From contig FWWN02000613.1 of the NCBI GenBank assembly GCA_900175165.2, forward strand, positions 1 to 64,000: a stretch of 64,000 nucleotides of DNA, written 5' to 3'. Source of the DNA: Rhizomucor pusillus. Taxonomy: Eukaryota > Mucoromycota > Mucoromycetes > Mucorales > Lichtheimiaceae. Each line of letters opens with the position of its first letter. The stretch's first letter is position 1. The notes below the pieces were generated by a model. That model searched no databases, was not told the DNA's origin, and saw only the letters and a list, made by a program, of their open reading frames with translations. The translations under genes and the position numbers were made by a program. Positions 1 through 11,801 of this stretch are shown here, piece after piece.

Positions 1-100
1 GCCAGGGGTAGATCATTCTAAGTTTGCATGTATTCTATAATCGAATAACGCAAATTCAATTGTTGGTACGCGTGTAGGACAATGTATTCATGTACGGAGA

Positions 101-415
101 ATGGAGATGCCAACATCTGCCCGTGAATCGTTTACATTATTGAAGTTGGTTGATGTATTTGCGGCACTGAAGGTAAGATAAAAGTGCATAATTATTCCGG
201 TGGTTTGCTCAAGCTTACTCACCCGGATTTTCTGTCAGATCATGTTGGATGCTTCCATGAATGTAATTCAAGAACTTGCAGACTCTCATGTACAATATAT
301 GGTTGAAAAAATGCGAGCAGAAAATGGTGGTGATGCGCACCCAAATCTTCGAACTCTGCTCAGCAACGACATCCGAAAGGGTCGTTTCCTCTGCTCACCA
401 ACCCCCAATTTATGA
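101..415 (+). CDS. hypothetical small spliced ORF, possibly a 3' fragment
   Basis: Two segments join in frame across a good 66-base intron: 101-172, then 239-415, with donor GTAAGA and acceptor TCTGTCAG. They encode about 82 residues beginning MEMPTSARESFTLLKLVD and ending at TGA. The translation has an amphipathic helical look but matches no family I recognise. The frame is open for about 60 bases upstream of this ATG back to a stop at 38-40, so an upstream exon beyond or near the window edge is possible and this may be the 3' end of a larger or decayed gene. No conserved motif is visible. It could also be transposon-derived. Confidence 0.3.
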
Positions 416-1495
416 CATGCTTTGCAGAGTCATGCAACTAAAGTCGGGTGGACATAGAGCGCCTAAACTGGAGTCGGATGGATGGATGTAACAGATCTGC
501 TTCATCGCCTTCATTAGTGGAAAACATACCAAAAAACGATGTTTAGTGATAAATGTGATAATCATCGTATTTCGTATTAGAAGAAGAAATTTGGTTTCAC
601 TTGCTAAATCGATTGTACGTTGGCAAAATCATGCGTTTTACGTTGCTATGTCTGTATTTCATTGAACAGAAGACAGAAAAGCTTTCAGTGACTTTCATAC
701 GATAATCCTAACAGCCCATGAACTTTCGGTTTGAAATGAGAAGTGGAGTTCCTGCTGTAGGCCGAATTCTACGTCATATTTCTGAACACATACTATCTCT
801 GCATGAAGTGCAGCCCCGAAGTAAAGGGCGATAATACTGTTAGATAGATATTACTATTATAGATCGAGCATCCTTTCTGTACTCTGCTCTCCTAATATGA
901 CTCGGAGTCACATCCACCGTCTTCTAATCGATGAAGAATATACAATATCATTTCATATATGCAATGAAAAGCGAATATTACAAATGAATTCGGTTGCCTG
1001 GGGGTGGGCCTGATCAACTTCCGACTTCCAGCACTGTAGAAGTGGTATCTGTTCCCGTTTTTAACAATGATTGTTCGCAAACGACGCGTCGATTCACCAA
1101 GCACATGGTAGAACAGGAACGTGCACTGCACCTAAAATTACTGCATTTTTTCAGAGAGGGGTACAACAGCTAACCAAAAACGTCTTCTCCTGTGCCATGC
1201 ATGCAGGTGATCAGCCATTGTAAACAAGCAGAAGAATCTTCGATTCAAAAAGGAGTGACAAACAGGTGGTTAACAAAAGTGGAAATCATTGTAAGCGTAA
1301 CGGCGATTCCTGAAATAAAGCGAGAGACAATAGAATATATGTACACACTTGCGAAAGAGGAGAAAGCTTGTTGGGTTTGAACAATGCAGATGCTTATCGA
1401 GAAGATCACTGTGGGATGCCTTTGTACGACAGAAAACATTGACTTAAGAGAAAACACAGAAATGCCTTTCTCTAAAGGGCTGTCTACTATTTACC
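416..1495. other. intergenic, nothing recognised
   Basis: About 1.1 kb of AT-rich sequence with only short shadow ORFs and no recognisable protein motif. Its right end holds the 3' flank of the minus-strand methyltransferase gene. Confidence 0.5.
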
Positions 1496-2968
1496 TCAAG
1501 CGGTAACAGCATTGGTAGGCTTTTGTGCCCAAATGGAGACCCAGTGACCTGCGCCTGCTTCTTCTTCAGCCGTGGTCGCTTCCTGCCGCACAGTCTCTAT
1601 GTATTCTGCTAGCTTCTCCTCCGCGCTGAACTCGGCAGGGTATAACTTTGCTAACAATGGCTTGATTATTTCGAAAATCGATACGAAATCTTCCCTATTC
1701 CACCCCCGCCCGCCGCGTGTTAGGTCGTGCACCTAGAGCCATGTAAATGTACTACTACTTGCCACGCAAGCTGTCCCAACTTTGTCCCATCAAGCATTCG
1801 CGTTGTAACTGTTCGACTATGAATATCGCGCACGTTCATGATCTTCTCCAGCATGCTTGGTAGTTCCTGGACGATACCGGGCTCTATACCACGGGCCTTG
1901 ATCAAATCCACGACTGAGCGTGGGTATAAGTTTTCTGAATGCAAAGAAAAAAGTAAACGATAGAGCATTGCTTACACACTGTACACAGACGTTTCTGTGC
2001 CGGTCCGCCAGATGTGGTTGCATGTTGAAGCTAGTAGAGCAAAAGTTAAGAAGGGGCGATCTCTTTCAAGATATAAAAATCCTCCTTCTTACATCAAGTT
2101 CTTTCAGCTCAATCCAACCACCTGGTTTCAGTACTCGATAAAGCTCGGCGAGACACTAGATTTAAACAATGCAATGTTTTATGAGTTCGACGTGGCTGGA
2201 GTCAAATAATCTAGCAGGAGCACCTTGCCTTGTCCCATCCTTCTCTCGTCAGGCCAGCCACCAGTAAGCGCTGGTGAATGTAATCAAAATGGTTATCAGG
2301 GAAGGGAAGAGTTTCAGTGATGTTTGCAATTTGGAAGTGGCAGTTCCTGGGCTTAATTTGCTCTGGAAACTGATGTGCAATGTCGACGCCATGGAAGGTG
2401 GAGTGCGGATAGGCGTTGGCCATTTCTAAAGACCACGTAGCAGGTCCTGTATATCTTACTTAGTTCCTTCTCTCTTTGTGTCTTTCATTTTATATAAATC
2501 ATTTAGACCGATCTTACCGCATGCAGAGTCGAGTACAGTGATGCCGTTTTGCAACTCCTTTTCGACAGGCGCATCAAAGTTACCCCCAAATGCGAGGCGT
2601 AGCATCCAATGTTGCTGATGTAGTCTGTCCTTGTCTTCAGAGTAGCAAATTGATGATGTTTAACAACGATGATGATTTAGCGCTTCGGCAAAATTCAACT
2701 GTGTACCCTCATCGTCTTCCGGCATAATGTATGCAACATCTTGTCGATTGTGGTATATCCGTCCGTCAATGACTGTTTTACCCTCCTCTTGGATACTCTG
2801 CTGCGAAGCGGTAGGAACGGAGGATGAGATATTGCTCGTTGCTGCCGGCTGCTGGTGGGCCATTGTTGAACAAGCGGCGGAAACTTTGCGTTCTCGTTGC
2901 TTTTTCCGCTTCAGCGTAGGCCGGCTCTTTTTAAGAATCTTTTTAAATAGAGTTGCAAACAGGAACAT
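1496..2968 (-). CDS. SAM-dependent class I methyltransferase (paralogue A)
   Basis: Multi-exon gene. The start MFLFATLFKKILKK at 2968 was chosen because it aligns with the start MSFYVLFRKFMPKR of the tandem paralogue at 4.9-6.4 kb. After a Ser/Thr-rich, basic N-terminus comes GRIYHNRQDVAYIMPEDDE, spliced to DKDRLHQQHWMLRLAFG. Motif I (VLDSACG) is followed in the next exons by MANAYPHSTFHGVDIA and LPFPDNHFDYIHQRLLVAG. Post-motif ELYRVLKPGGWIELKELD then precedes a C-terminal REDFVSIFEIIKPLL / WVSIWAQKP region. This is the Rossmann-fold layout of a Methyltransf_25/TAM-like family that is abundant in fungi. The substrate cannot be told from sequence. The cofactor region and post-motifs look intact, so the gene is probably functional. 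At least five short introns are needed. Confidence 0.85.
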
Positions 2969-4938
2969 CTCGTCGGCAACGACTGCCCCGGAAAAGAAAC
3001 AGGCTGATGATTTATACCGTCGACAAGAGGTCGTACAGGGGAGTATGTGCGTGGAGTGTAAACTCAACTACTACACTGCTGCTGCTATTCCTTTTCCTTT
3101 CCAACAGCAAGAGTTGACTAAAGTTGTTTGCATGATGATCCCCTCGCATCAATCCTTTCTCTATGCAGAGCAAATATCGATCGTCAAGGCGGCAGTTCTG
3201 CTAACCTTACACACAAGGCTTGACTGGAGTGTGGAACCACATACCCAACTTTAAGCTTCTTCCAGTGCTCAGACATTAGAGGGGATGCAACGTGCCTTGG
3301 CGGGTCCCCGCCTTGGTTCAAAACGTGTTCAATGTATTACAAAGTTTAGATACCCGAACTTTCTCTTCACCTCTCCTGAAACACATTCACTCTTTGTAAA
3401 TGCTTTCCTTGTTTGAGAGAGAAAGGGAGTGGCAGCAAACCTTATTTGCGCAATTCTCCGTTGTCCTACAAGTCTAGTAGCATCCTTTCCATTGCAGTAT
3501 TTGGTGAGAAGCGTAGATACCTGCACTTTAGCATATTCGCTTTCGAGTGCTCGGTGGCACCTCCTCCGAGGTAGTAGCTTATTAAATAACTTTGGCGCTG
3601 CTGTCACCTGTTTATTTCCTTTTCCTACAATAGCCCGCCTTTCTCTCTTCCTTTCTATGCTTGTACTACTTGTATTGCTATCATGGTTAGTACTACTTTC
3701 TCAGCATGCGTTCGTACCTGGTGTGTATAGTACAGTCGACTGCAAAATAATGCTGTAAAGTGTGAGCTCCGTTTACAGGCAGACAAGTAGATAGACTGAA
3801 TTGGAATCACAGTGTCAGAGTTCAACCGAGCGAGGATCCTGAGAACAGAGAATATAAAGTATGCTAAACAGATGAAAACCTATCCAAAGAGTGCTGCTGG
3901 CGTTGGTGCAGATAGAAAACAACCGCTGTTTTCGAAACCGTTACTCTCACCGTTGGCAAAAGTTAAAAGGTATGACTGGAAATCTGGGATATTAATAGAT
4001 CGTTTTACTTCATTCCACCGTTGGACTGGCTCGTCAAGAGATATGGTTTCATACGCAATACCGTCGTCACAGGCTTTCCGCCGCCACCCGCTTTGCCACC
4101 CTATCCTAAAACCAGAAGCCTTCGCGGGCATTCCATTTTTGGAACTGCTGTCAGTCGCGCTGTCAAAAACGTCACGTTAGCAGCCAAGATTACACAAAGC
4201 TAAAATTGAACATGGTGGACCTAGAACTCACCCCAATGTAAAGGTGACACCAAGTTCCCAAAATCCATTTTCTTTTGCCCAAAACATGATGGGTTCTATA
4301 TCCTACTGTGACTCATTGGTAAGAGAGATTCTCTCTACAAAGCTTCGTGTCTCTCGAGAATCAATATAAATACTCGCATACATTTATATACCGAGTGCGA
4401 GAGAAGAAAAGGTTGCATTTAGCTGTTAACGTGCTCGATCGATCATGTGTTTCTCGTGTTTAGGAAGGAAACTCAGTGATACACACTCGAAAAAAAAAAC
4501 CTGCCGAGAGAACAACTTTAAGCATATCCATAGAATCGTCTGTGACCTTCTACGCAGATTGTCGTTAGCATTAGTTGTATCTGCGAGGTAAGGCGACCAC
4601 AACAGAGTTTATATTATTAGTAAGCAAAAAGTTTGAATACATATGGCTTTTTTTTCTTTGGCTACAGAGTAAAGCGACAGATACGAGGAGCGAGGGGGGT
4701 GGTTGGTGTGGAAACATAACTTGGTTGAGACGTCGTTCTTGAGATTTCCATACTTTTGCTGTATGTGAATTGGGTGTAAATGCTTGTGTAAGGAGGAGTG
4801 TGTAGAAGTATAGTACGTGTTTGCGTAAATGTTGCACGTATATGTGTGTTGTAAATGTATTGCGTGTGTGCGTATAAATGTTAACACTGTAAGTATGCGT
4901 ATGACGGAGGATGGGGTAACGTAGATATCATCTTGTTT
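2969..4938. other. spacer between the two methyltransferase paralogues
   Basis: About 2 kb containing the 5' flank of paralogue A and the 3' flank of paralogue B. ORFs here (for example plus strand 3812-4180) have no conserved motif and lie in low-complexity or AT-rich DNA. A GT/TG-rich stretch around 4780-4880 gives a spurious His/Thr-rich minus-strand ORF. I see no gene. Confidence 0.5.
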
Positions 4939-6428
4939 TCAGTTTGCTGGTTTTTGGGCATAAATGCAATACCACTTTGCGGTGGGTTCTCGTGTTTTGT
5001 TGATCGGATCCAACAGCTCTTGTTCGTATCTTTTGAGGAACTGAGCGCCGAGTTCTTCAGTACCGTATTCTTCGTACGTCTTGCCCATCAACGGTCTGAG
5101 GCCTTCGAACAGTGCCACAAAGTCCTCCCTGACAGAGACGCACCCTGTTAATCACGTTGTGTCCCGCGACCTTTCCTGTGCGTTGTCATACTTACCAGCC
5201 GAGTTTTCCGACCTTTGTACCATCTAGCAGCGTCATAGGGAACATTCGCGAATGAACGTTGTCGAAGCCAAAGTCCTTCAAAAGATGTGTTTGCAAGTCA
5301 ATGGGGATTCCAGATAGCATTCCTTTCTTTTCAATGAATTCGGATACTAGAGTTATATCAGCACAAATTGTTCGCTTTAAATGGGCGCGCGACCAGTCTG
5401 TTTTGCTTACATCTTCCCCAGAATTCCTGAGAAACCGGGCCTCCACCCGACGCACATTGTTTGATCTATCCATTGTTGATCAGATGCTGGATGTTGTTTA
5501 GAGCGGATGTATATATTAATGCTTACATCGACTTCTTTGAACTCCACGTAGCCACCGGGTTTTAGCACCCTGTAGAGTTCCGACAAACACTGTGACGACG
5601 ATGATGATTTTCAATGATAAGTCCCGGGAGCGCAGTGTAACATTCTCGCGACTCACATTGTGCCATCCATCTTTCGTCAGCGCAACAACCAATAGCCGCT
5701 GGTGGATGTAATCAAAGAAATTGTCGGGGAAAGGCAACTTTTCGGCTAAGCTGGCGACCTGGAAATCGCAGTTGGGAGGCTTGATGGTAACAGGGAACTA
5801 AATTGCACAATTAATCGTCAGGGTATACATCGGAAACAGTTTCTTTCCTTTTATTACCTGAGGCGCAATATCGATGCCGTAGAACTGTGAACGTGGGTAA
5901 GTATGGGACATTTCCAAAGTCCAAGTCCCAGGTCCTATGTATTTTGTGTGAGATCTCCTAGTTTTCAATCGTATATCCCGTTGACGAGGATGAACGTACC
6001 GCATCCTGCATCCAAAACGGTGATACCGTCCTCGAGCATTTCAGTAACAGGGGCGTCAAAGTTGCTACCGAATGCCAGAGTGAGCATCCAATGCTGTTGG
6101 TGGAGTCGATCTTTGTCTAGAAGGAGCGAGTCAGCGAAAGTTGGTTCTTCGGGATGACACGTGATGCGCGGTAATCACCTTCGTCATCTCCAGGCAAAAC
6201 GTAGTAAACGTTCTCGAGATTGTGGTAGGCGCGGCCATCGATGATAGTTCTCGTAGCTGTAGTTGTCGTCGATGTGTTTGAATGAGTGGCAGGGGAGGAG
6301 GTCGACGACGATCCTTTTGACACTTCCGAACTGCTATTCGTTGGCGAGGATGTACCTGCTGTAGATGAATCGTTTATGTAACGCCGTCGCTTTGGCATGA
6401 ATTTCCGGAATAATACGTAAAAGGACAT
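4939..6428 (-). CDS. SAM-dependent class I methyltransferase (paralogue B)
   Basis: Tandem paralogue of the gene at 1496-2968, same strand and same layout. The start is MSFYVLFRKFMPKRR, followed by a long Ser/Thr linker and GRAYHNLENVYYVLPGDDE. That splices to DKDRLHQQHWMLTLAFGSN, nearly identical to paralogue A at the same exon boundary. Motif I is VLDAGC followed by GPGTWTLEMSHTYPRS, with acidic GIDIAPQ after the next strand. Later come the region MPFPDNFFDYIHQRLLVVA, ELYRVLKPGGYVEFKEVD, and C-terminal REDFVALFEGLRPLMG ending WYCIYAQKPAN. All class I methyltransferase elements are present, so it is probably active. The substrate is unknown. The introns fall at equivalent places in the two copies, which points to duplication of the genomic locus rather than retroposition. 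Confidence 0.85.
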
Positions 6429-6868
6429 GGTTGCGTTTCGCTTCTTCTCTCCCGTAAGCAATGGTGTAAAAGGTGAGGGGAGATGAAAGAAAAGCGAAGA
6501 ACAAAGATTGGGTGTCTTAGGCCGCCAAATTCTTGTCTCTCTTTATATGATATGCAGTGCCTCAAGGTCGCACGATGTGTAACCTTTCATCGGAGACCCT
6601 AGCCGTGCCAATCTTCTTCTGTTCTCCCTAACCGCACTAGCCAATAGCCTTTGCGATCCTGGACCAACGATCATCCAGACCTTTCTTTTCAAGTCAACAG
6701 CTGATTTATCTTTCGATCAGCAAATTCTACCACCGTTCTTCTTATCTGCCTTTTTTATTTTGGGTTATTTATAGTCTCTCTCCTTTCGTCGCAGCAACAG
6801 TGTTTAGAGTAGTACACGGAACAAGAGTTGATATTAATTAGGAAAAAGGACAGTAATAAATTCATCTT
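6429..6868. other. intergenic between methyltransferase B and the hydrolase
   Basis: About 440 bases: the promoter side of methyltransferase B and the 3' flank of the hydrolase gene. No coding signal seen. Confidence 0.5.
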
Positions 6869-8112
6869 TTACAGATTGCTAGTGCCGGCAGCCCAAGTCT
6901 TTCGCAGAAATTCGACTGTCTGTGCGACAGCCGCTTGCGCTTGCGGTTTGTCAAACTCTGGCACTGTCAGGAATCCATGCTGGACACCAATGTACCGGAC
7001 AGGAACTGCGTTGACGCCTGCCTTAATCAGTTGCTTGGCGTATTGTTCAGCCTCGTCGCGCAAGACATCGTACTCTGCGGTCATGATTAAGGCTGGCGGC
7101 AGTCCAGATAATTGCTCCGCGGTGGCGTTGCACGGTGCCACCTTGCCTTCCCGCCGTTCCTCCAGAGAGGCATATGCGTCCCAGACATACTGCATCACAT
7201 GACGAGCGACCTTGTTGTTGTCCTTAAACTTGATATACGACTCGGTATCAAAGTTGGTCCCTAAAACTGGGTAATACAGGATTTGCGACTTGATCGCGGA
7301 GTTGCCTCGTTCTTTGGCAAGAACTAGGAGACTGTTAGATATCTGGTAAAGAGAAGGAGAACCTAAAATGGTTATTGATGACTTACTACAAAGCGCTGCA
7401 GACAGATTACCACCGGCACTGTCTCCTGCCACGCTAATGCGTTTCGGGTCGATGCGAATGTGCGCCGCATTTTCAACAGTCCAGCACAGCGCAGCGTAGC
7501 ATTCCTCGAGCGCTGTAGGATATCTTGCTTCAGGGCTTGGCGAGTAATCTACAAAGATCACAACAGCTGGAACCTGATTGGCCAGCTAAAAGAACGAGAG
7601 ATTAGATTATTACAAAAAGTAAATAAATAATAAAATTCGAGTTACAGCCAATTTTTTCTCAACACGGAATCAAGAAAGAATATAGCAATTGTATGTATAT
7701 ATACCTCATGCACAAGACTACCATGCGTATGCATACTGCCAAAGACCCATCCGCCACCGTGCAAGAATAGAATTGCTGGGAGTGTCTTTGTTTCCGAGCC
7801 CTTTGGATGCACAACGCTGATGTTCACTGATACGTTGCTTGGTCCCCCGGAGATCCGCAGGTCCTGACGTACAACGTTGTCAGGAGGGGGGATCTTTTAT
7901 TACGCAGAAGCAGGCTGTTGTGAGTAGAGCATTGGAGAACCAACTTGCAGCAGCAGCAGCAGTAGCATGTACCTTACCTTTGCTGCCATGACATCAAATC
8001 CTTTACGGACGTTAGCTGGTATTGTGGCTTCCTCGGGGGATCCCAAATTAAGCTCGCTTTGGAATAGGCCAACAAGTAGCGGATGCAACGGAAAAGGTTT
8101 GTACTGCTGCAT
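6869..8112 (-). CDS. alpha/beta hydrolase fold-3 esterase/lipase (HSL family)
   Basis: Four exons can be traced: 8112-7978, 7893-7705, 7587 to about 7391, then the last exon to 6869. The oxyanion-hole motif HGGGWVFGS sits in exon 2. The nucleophile elbow GDSAGGNLSAAL lies in exon 3. The last intron restores AALC/ILAKERGN in frame. The acid residue is in MTAEYDVLRDE and the catalytic His in QHGF near the C-terminus, which ends FLRKTWAAGTSNL. These are the hallmarks of the hormone-sensitive-lipase-like group that hydrolyses short or medium acyl esters. No signal peptide is evident at MQQYKPFPLHPLLVG, so the enzyme is probably intracellular. It is divergent to the MFS gene at 8794. The physiological substrate is not inferable. 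Confidence 0.9.
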
Positions 8113-8793
8113 ATCTACAAGGTACAGAAGCAATGGTAAAAAGAGTATCTTTTTGTATGGGGTTGACGTCCCTTTTTTTCTCTTCCGATTATTCCGCCTT
8201 TGTTTCAATTATGCTGACGCTGGTAAATTCACACACAAGAAATTCATTCTTTCACTCTCTCACACACGTGGACTCATCTGTCTTATCTTTTTTCCCTGGA
8301 GCAACAAGTCGCGTACCAAAGCTTCTGCATTTCAGCCCCTGAAGGGGTTCCCTGGAAAAATAGAAGCTGCGTTTTCTTGGCAACCGGGTTCCTAGAGCTT
8401 TTGCACGCGGTGACGACGACGTTGCCTGGAGACAGAGAGATGAAAAGAAAGTCTCGCAAAGTTTATTCATGGTAATTAAGGTAGCAACATCGCTGCAAAC
8501 AGATATACAAATAAACTCCACCAGCACCGTGGAAAAGGCAACAAAAAGGCAAAGTCCATCTCTATATTGTTACGCGAAAAAGGGATCTGCCGCCGCATAA
8601 GTTTCTGCAAATCCTTTCTACGCAAGAACATTTCAATGAAAACAACATATAGTCTATTATTCACCTAAAGGGAAAAGATAACCCGTCGGCTTTTCTTCCC
8701 CTTCTCTCCCTCTCTCTCTCTCTCTCTGTCTCTCTATCTCTCTTTTCTTCATTCTTATTCTCTATATCTATCTTTTTTTCTATTCACGACGCT
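8113..8793. promoter_or_regulatory. divergent intergenic region between hydrolase and MFS genes
   Basis: The 680-base gap separates two divergent starts and so should carry both promoters. Just upstream of the MFS ATG lies a long CT-rich tract (about 8700-8780), a pyrimidine-rich leader common in fungal promoters and 5'UTRs. No specific operator was identified. Confidence 0.4.
8700..8755. repeat. (CT)n microsatellite-like pyrimidine tract
   Basis: A run of CT dinucleotides with a few interruptions, immediately upstream of the MFS transporter start codon. It is visible directly in the sequence. Confidence 0.8.
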
Positions 8794-10706
8794 ATGTTGT
8801 TCTGGCCAAAGCTGTTGAGCATTGCGCACGCGATCGCGTCCAGTGTACGGCCGTTCCTATCACTGTACCTTTCGCACTTTTTGGGATTCACATGCAGCGA
8901 GATTGGAGCACTGCTGGCTGTTCCTCTGGCGTTGCGCGCCGTGTCGTTAGGGTTTTGGACAGTGTTGATTGTGGATCAGCGACCGCAGCTGCAAGGATTC
9001 TTCATGGCGCTGCTGACAGCCATTGGGACGGTCGGACTCGTGCTGCTGTTCTGGATTCCGCCCCATTCACCATTTGCATGGTCCGCCGCTCTCGTGTGCA
9101 TGTTACTGGACGGCATCTTTTACCAGCCTTTGGGCGTCCTCATTGATAGTGCAATTATTAAAATCCTTGGCAACTACAAGATCCTCTTTTATGGTAAGCA
9201 AAGATGAGCTTAGGTGTATACCCATTCTATGTAACTTGAAGGGGGACTGAGAGAGAGTATGGACGTATAATATATATGATACAAGATGCCCAGCGGCAAT
9301 GGGGATATCTCGCTTCGGCAATCATGGCCGTCATTATAGGCTGGTCATTGGACGAAGATCACGACTTTGATACTTTAATGGGGATGGTTCTCACGGGATC
9401 CATCTTGCTGTCGCTGCTATCTCTATCTACTACGGTTTCACCCGCGGATCCAGCCCTTTTAGGTGTGCAGCACTTAGTAGTAGATGATGATCAGCTCCTC
9501 GCTCCTGCAGGCGAGCATTCACCGTTGCTCAAATCTACCCAGGATCTCTCAACGACGACCACAGTGATATCCTACAGCGAGCGGCCTCCATTGTCCAATC
9601 GCTTTTACAGACCCTACTGCCTTTTCAACGAGCAATTGTCGCATATTTCCGAGGAGGAGGATTCTAGCCAACTGCAACGCGTTGCCAGCGACGCTTCTGC
9701 CCGCCAGTATGCAAACAGCACCATTGAAGAGGAGGAATCAGCAACAGCAACAGCAGCAGCAGCAGTGGCAGAAATTCCAGATATTGAAAGCGTATGCTCC
9801 TCAGGACAGTACTGGGCTGCCAACACGACGGCCTCGACGACAGCCAACAATATACACGACGACGAGCTTTTTAACTTTGTGCCCTCGCTTCCGCTAGTAT
9901 TGTTTCCTTCGCCGACGCCGGAAAGTCCAATGATCGCTCTCGCTGCAACCGTCCTAGCATTCCCGGACGACGAGCCCGATACAGGGCCCATGTTTGTGAT
10001 CTGTCTCCTGAGTACAATGGCGCTGCTGGGTATCGCCTCAGCCGCCGTAAATGCACTCATGTATATTTATCTGCACGATAATCTGGGCCTGCCGATGCAT
10101 CTCGTCGGGCTTGTGGGCATGTTGGACATTGCAGCGCACGTTGCTGCTAGACACTTGGTGCGCTGGGTAAGGGAGGAGGGAACATCCACGCGGCGTGGTT
10201 CTTTTATATAAATATTAAAACTCTTTTCACAGCTTGTGCATCGTTGTCGTCACCTAGTAACAATTGTCCATTTGCTGCTATTCGCTTGTCTGCTTGGATA
10301 CAGCTGCCTGCGCCCTGGCCACGTCGTTGTCCACGCAGCGGCTGTAGCGCTGCAAATCATGCAAAGTAAGTAACAGCATGAATGGACACGGCGATTATTA
10401 TTACATTAACTCTGGTGGCGAAAAAAAAAAATAGTTTTCGGTTTCCAGGCAATATGGCTCGTGGCTGTCCGCCAGATGGATAACATGTTTATGGCTATGG
10501 GGCAGCGGCGTCGTATGGACTTAAGAGCCAAGATGTCGGCCTTGTACAGTAGCCTTGGACCTGCTTTGGGCGCTCTGTTAGCAGGGTACATTGCCGATCG
10601 CGGTGGAAATAACCATGACTTTACGCTACTTTTCCGCGTTGCAGCTATGCTTGTTGCTGTGGATTCCCCGGTGTCCTGGTACTGGTCCACGTTCACCATT
10701 GAGTGA
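8794..10706 (+). CDS. major facilitator superfamily transporter (MFS_1_like)
   Basis: The start MLFWPKLLSIAHAIA opens the first membrane segment. Exon 1 carries three to four hydrophobic helices (for example LSLYLSHFLGFTCSEIGALL). It joins through LFY/DAQRQWGYLASAIM, which matches the Y-x-x-x-R-x-W-G loop of MFS_1_like proteins. A long hydrophilic central loop of about 150 residues, rich in Ser, Glu, Gln and Ala, follows. The second half then starts MFVICLLSTMALLGIAS and continues through LHDNLGLPMHLVGLVG. Later exons join as RW/LVHRCRHLV and IMQ/IFGFQAIWLVAVRQMD. The end is GPALGALLAGYIADRGG followed by a short tail. It is an integral membrane transporter with about 12 predicted helices. The substrate is unknown and the function is inferred from fold only. 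Confidence 0.85.
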
Positions 10707-11162
10707 TGGTGCCACTGCGACGCACAGCCGCGATGTCGCATTATACCCTATCCTCTCTCTATTGTATATATATTTAACATCTTCTCGTCAATGTATATGT
10801 AACCCGTATTCCAGACAAATTAGAGTGCAATGTACACAGAAGCTGCTCTTGTATTGAGTTCTCAAAAAAAGAGTTTGGCAGGTAGGGAGGAGAGACAGAG
10901 AGAGATGATTTTACAAAACAATGATCTGTAAGGGGTGCCAGATCATAGAGAGGAAAAGAATGACCGACAGGATGGATAAATAAGACAAGTTAAATGTGAG
11001 AGTGAAAGAGTGGAATGACAGATAGATAGTACGAGAGAGAGAATGTGTGAGACGGAGAGAGATTACTTTATGTATGCTTAATTGTGTGCGTGTGTGTGTG
11101 TGTGTGTGTGAGTGTCTGTGCATACATTTTAATTCGAGACGTCTTATGAATTTTCCATTCTC
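10707..11162. other. intergenic between convergent MFS and 4E-BP genes
   Basis: About 455 bases of 3' flanking DNA on both sides, including a GT microsatellite. No gene seen. Confidence 0.5.
11082..11112. repeat. (GT)n microsatellite
   Basis: An almost perfect run of TG dinucleotides about 30 bases long in the 3' flank of the 4E-BP gene. Confidence 0.85.
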
Positions 11163-11596
11163 TCACTCTTCCATGTCAAAAACATCCTCGCTGTCATTGT
11201 TGAGCACGGAGAAGGGGTTGTAGGTCTTCTTTCTTTCTTCCTCTTCACGCTTTGCCTCGGCCGCCTTTCGATAGGCAGCTGCGTTGGGATGAAGCGTATC
11301 CTGGCCACCGGTCTTGGTAACACCAGCAATGTAAGCCATCTTGGTAGGTGGGGTCTTTGCGAGCTGGCTGTTGGAGAGCGCCAACAGGGTGTTTCGATCG
11401 TAGATAACGCGAGTGCCTGGGAAAGATATATATGATGAATCACAAAAAAATTTCCACAAGACAAACGTTGTGCAATGTGTGTCTTACCACCAGGAGTGGA
11501 GCCGTAGATTGTGCCGTGAGGAGTCGTCGAGTAGTTGGCGGGGAGAGGTGCGTCAGCGTCGGCGCGACGAATGTTGACAGGTGCAGCGGTTGACAT
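11163..11596 (-). CDS. eIF4E-binding protein (4E-BP)
   Basis: Two exons (11596-11488 and 11416-11163) give a 120-residue protein, close to the length of animal 4E-BP1 (about 118). It starts MSTAAPVNIRR. The conserved block YSTTPHGTIYGSTPGG/TRV holds Thr-Pro pairs at the positions of the mTORC1 priming sites of animal 4E-BPs. Next is the eIF4E-binding helix YDRNTLL, which fits Y-x4-L-phi, and then a Thr-Pro site in AKTPPTK. The extreme C-terminus FDMEE resembles the TOS motif (FEMDI in mammals) that docks Raptor. Known role of the family: the unphosphorylated form binds eIF4E and blocks eIF4G recruitment, so TOR controls cap-dependent translation. It shares a 205-base divergent intergenic region with the esterase gene at 11802. 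Confidence 0.93.
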
Positions 11597-11801
11597 TTTC
11601 CCAAAGCTCTGTGTGAGAGAGAAAGAGAGGAGAAAAAGAGAACCCAGTCTCTGCTGCTGTTGCACCACCTCTCACTTGATTTTTTGCATTCCGCTTTAAC
11701 CCCTTTTAGGGTCACGTTACATCCTGCCTGCCTGCCTGTTTATTACTACTACCACTATTGTTCCCCACCAGTTGAAAACAAACAAGGTTAGGGGGCGGGA
11801 A
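11597..11801. promoter_or_regulatory. short divergent promoter region between 4E-BP and esterase
   Basis: Only 205 bases separate the divergent start codons at 11596 and 11802, so the two genes probably share a bidirectional promoter. It contains GA/CT-rich and CCTG-repeat stretches. No defined factor site was identified. Confidence 0.45.

Noticed and set aside
2727..3254. 175-codon plus-strand ORF
   Set aside because: Overlaps the first exon and promoter of methyltransferase A in antisense; composition is unlike a protein family.
4609..4887. Minus-strand His/Thr-rich ORF
   Set aside because: Produced by a TG-rich low-complexity stretch in the 3' flank of methyltransferase B; no homology.
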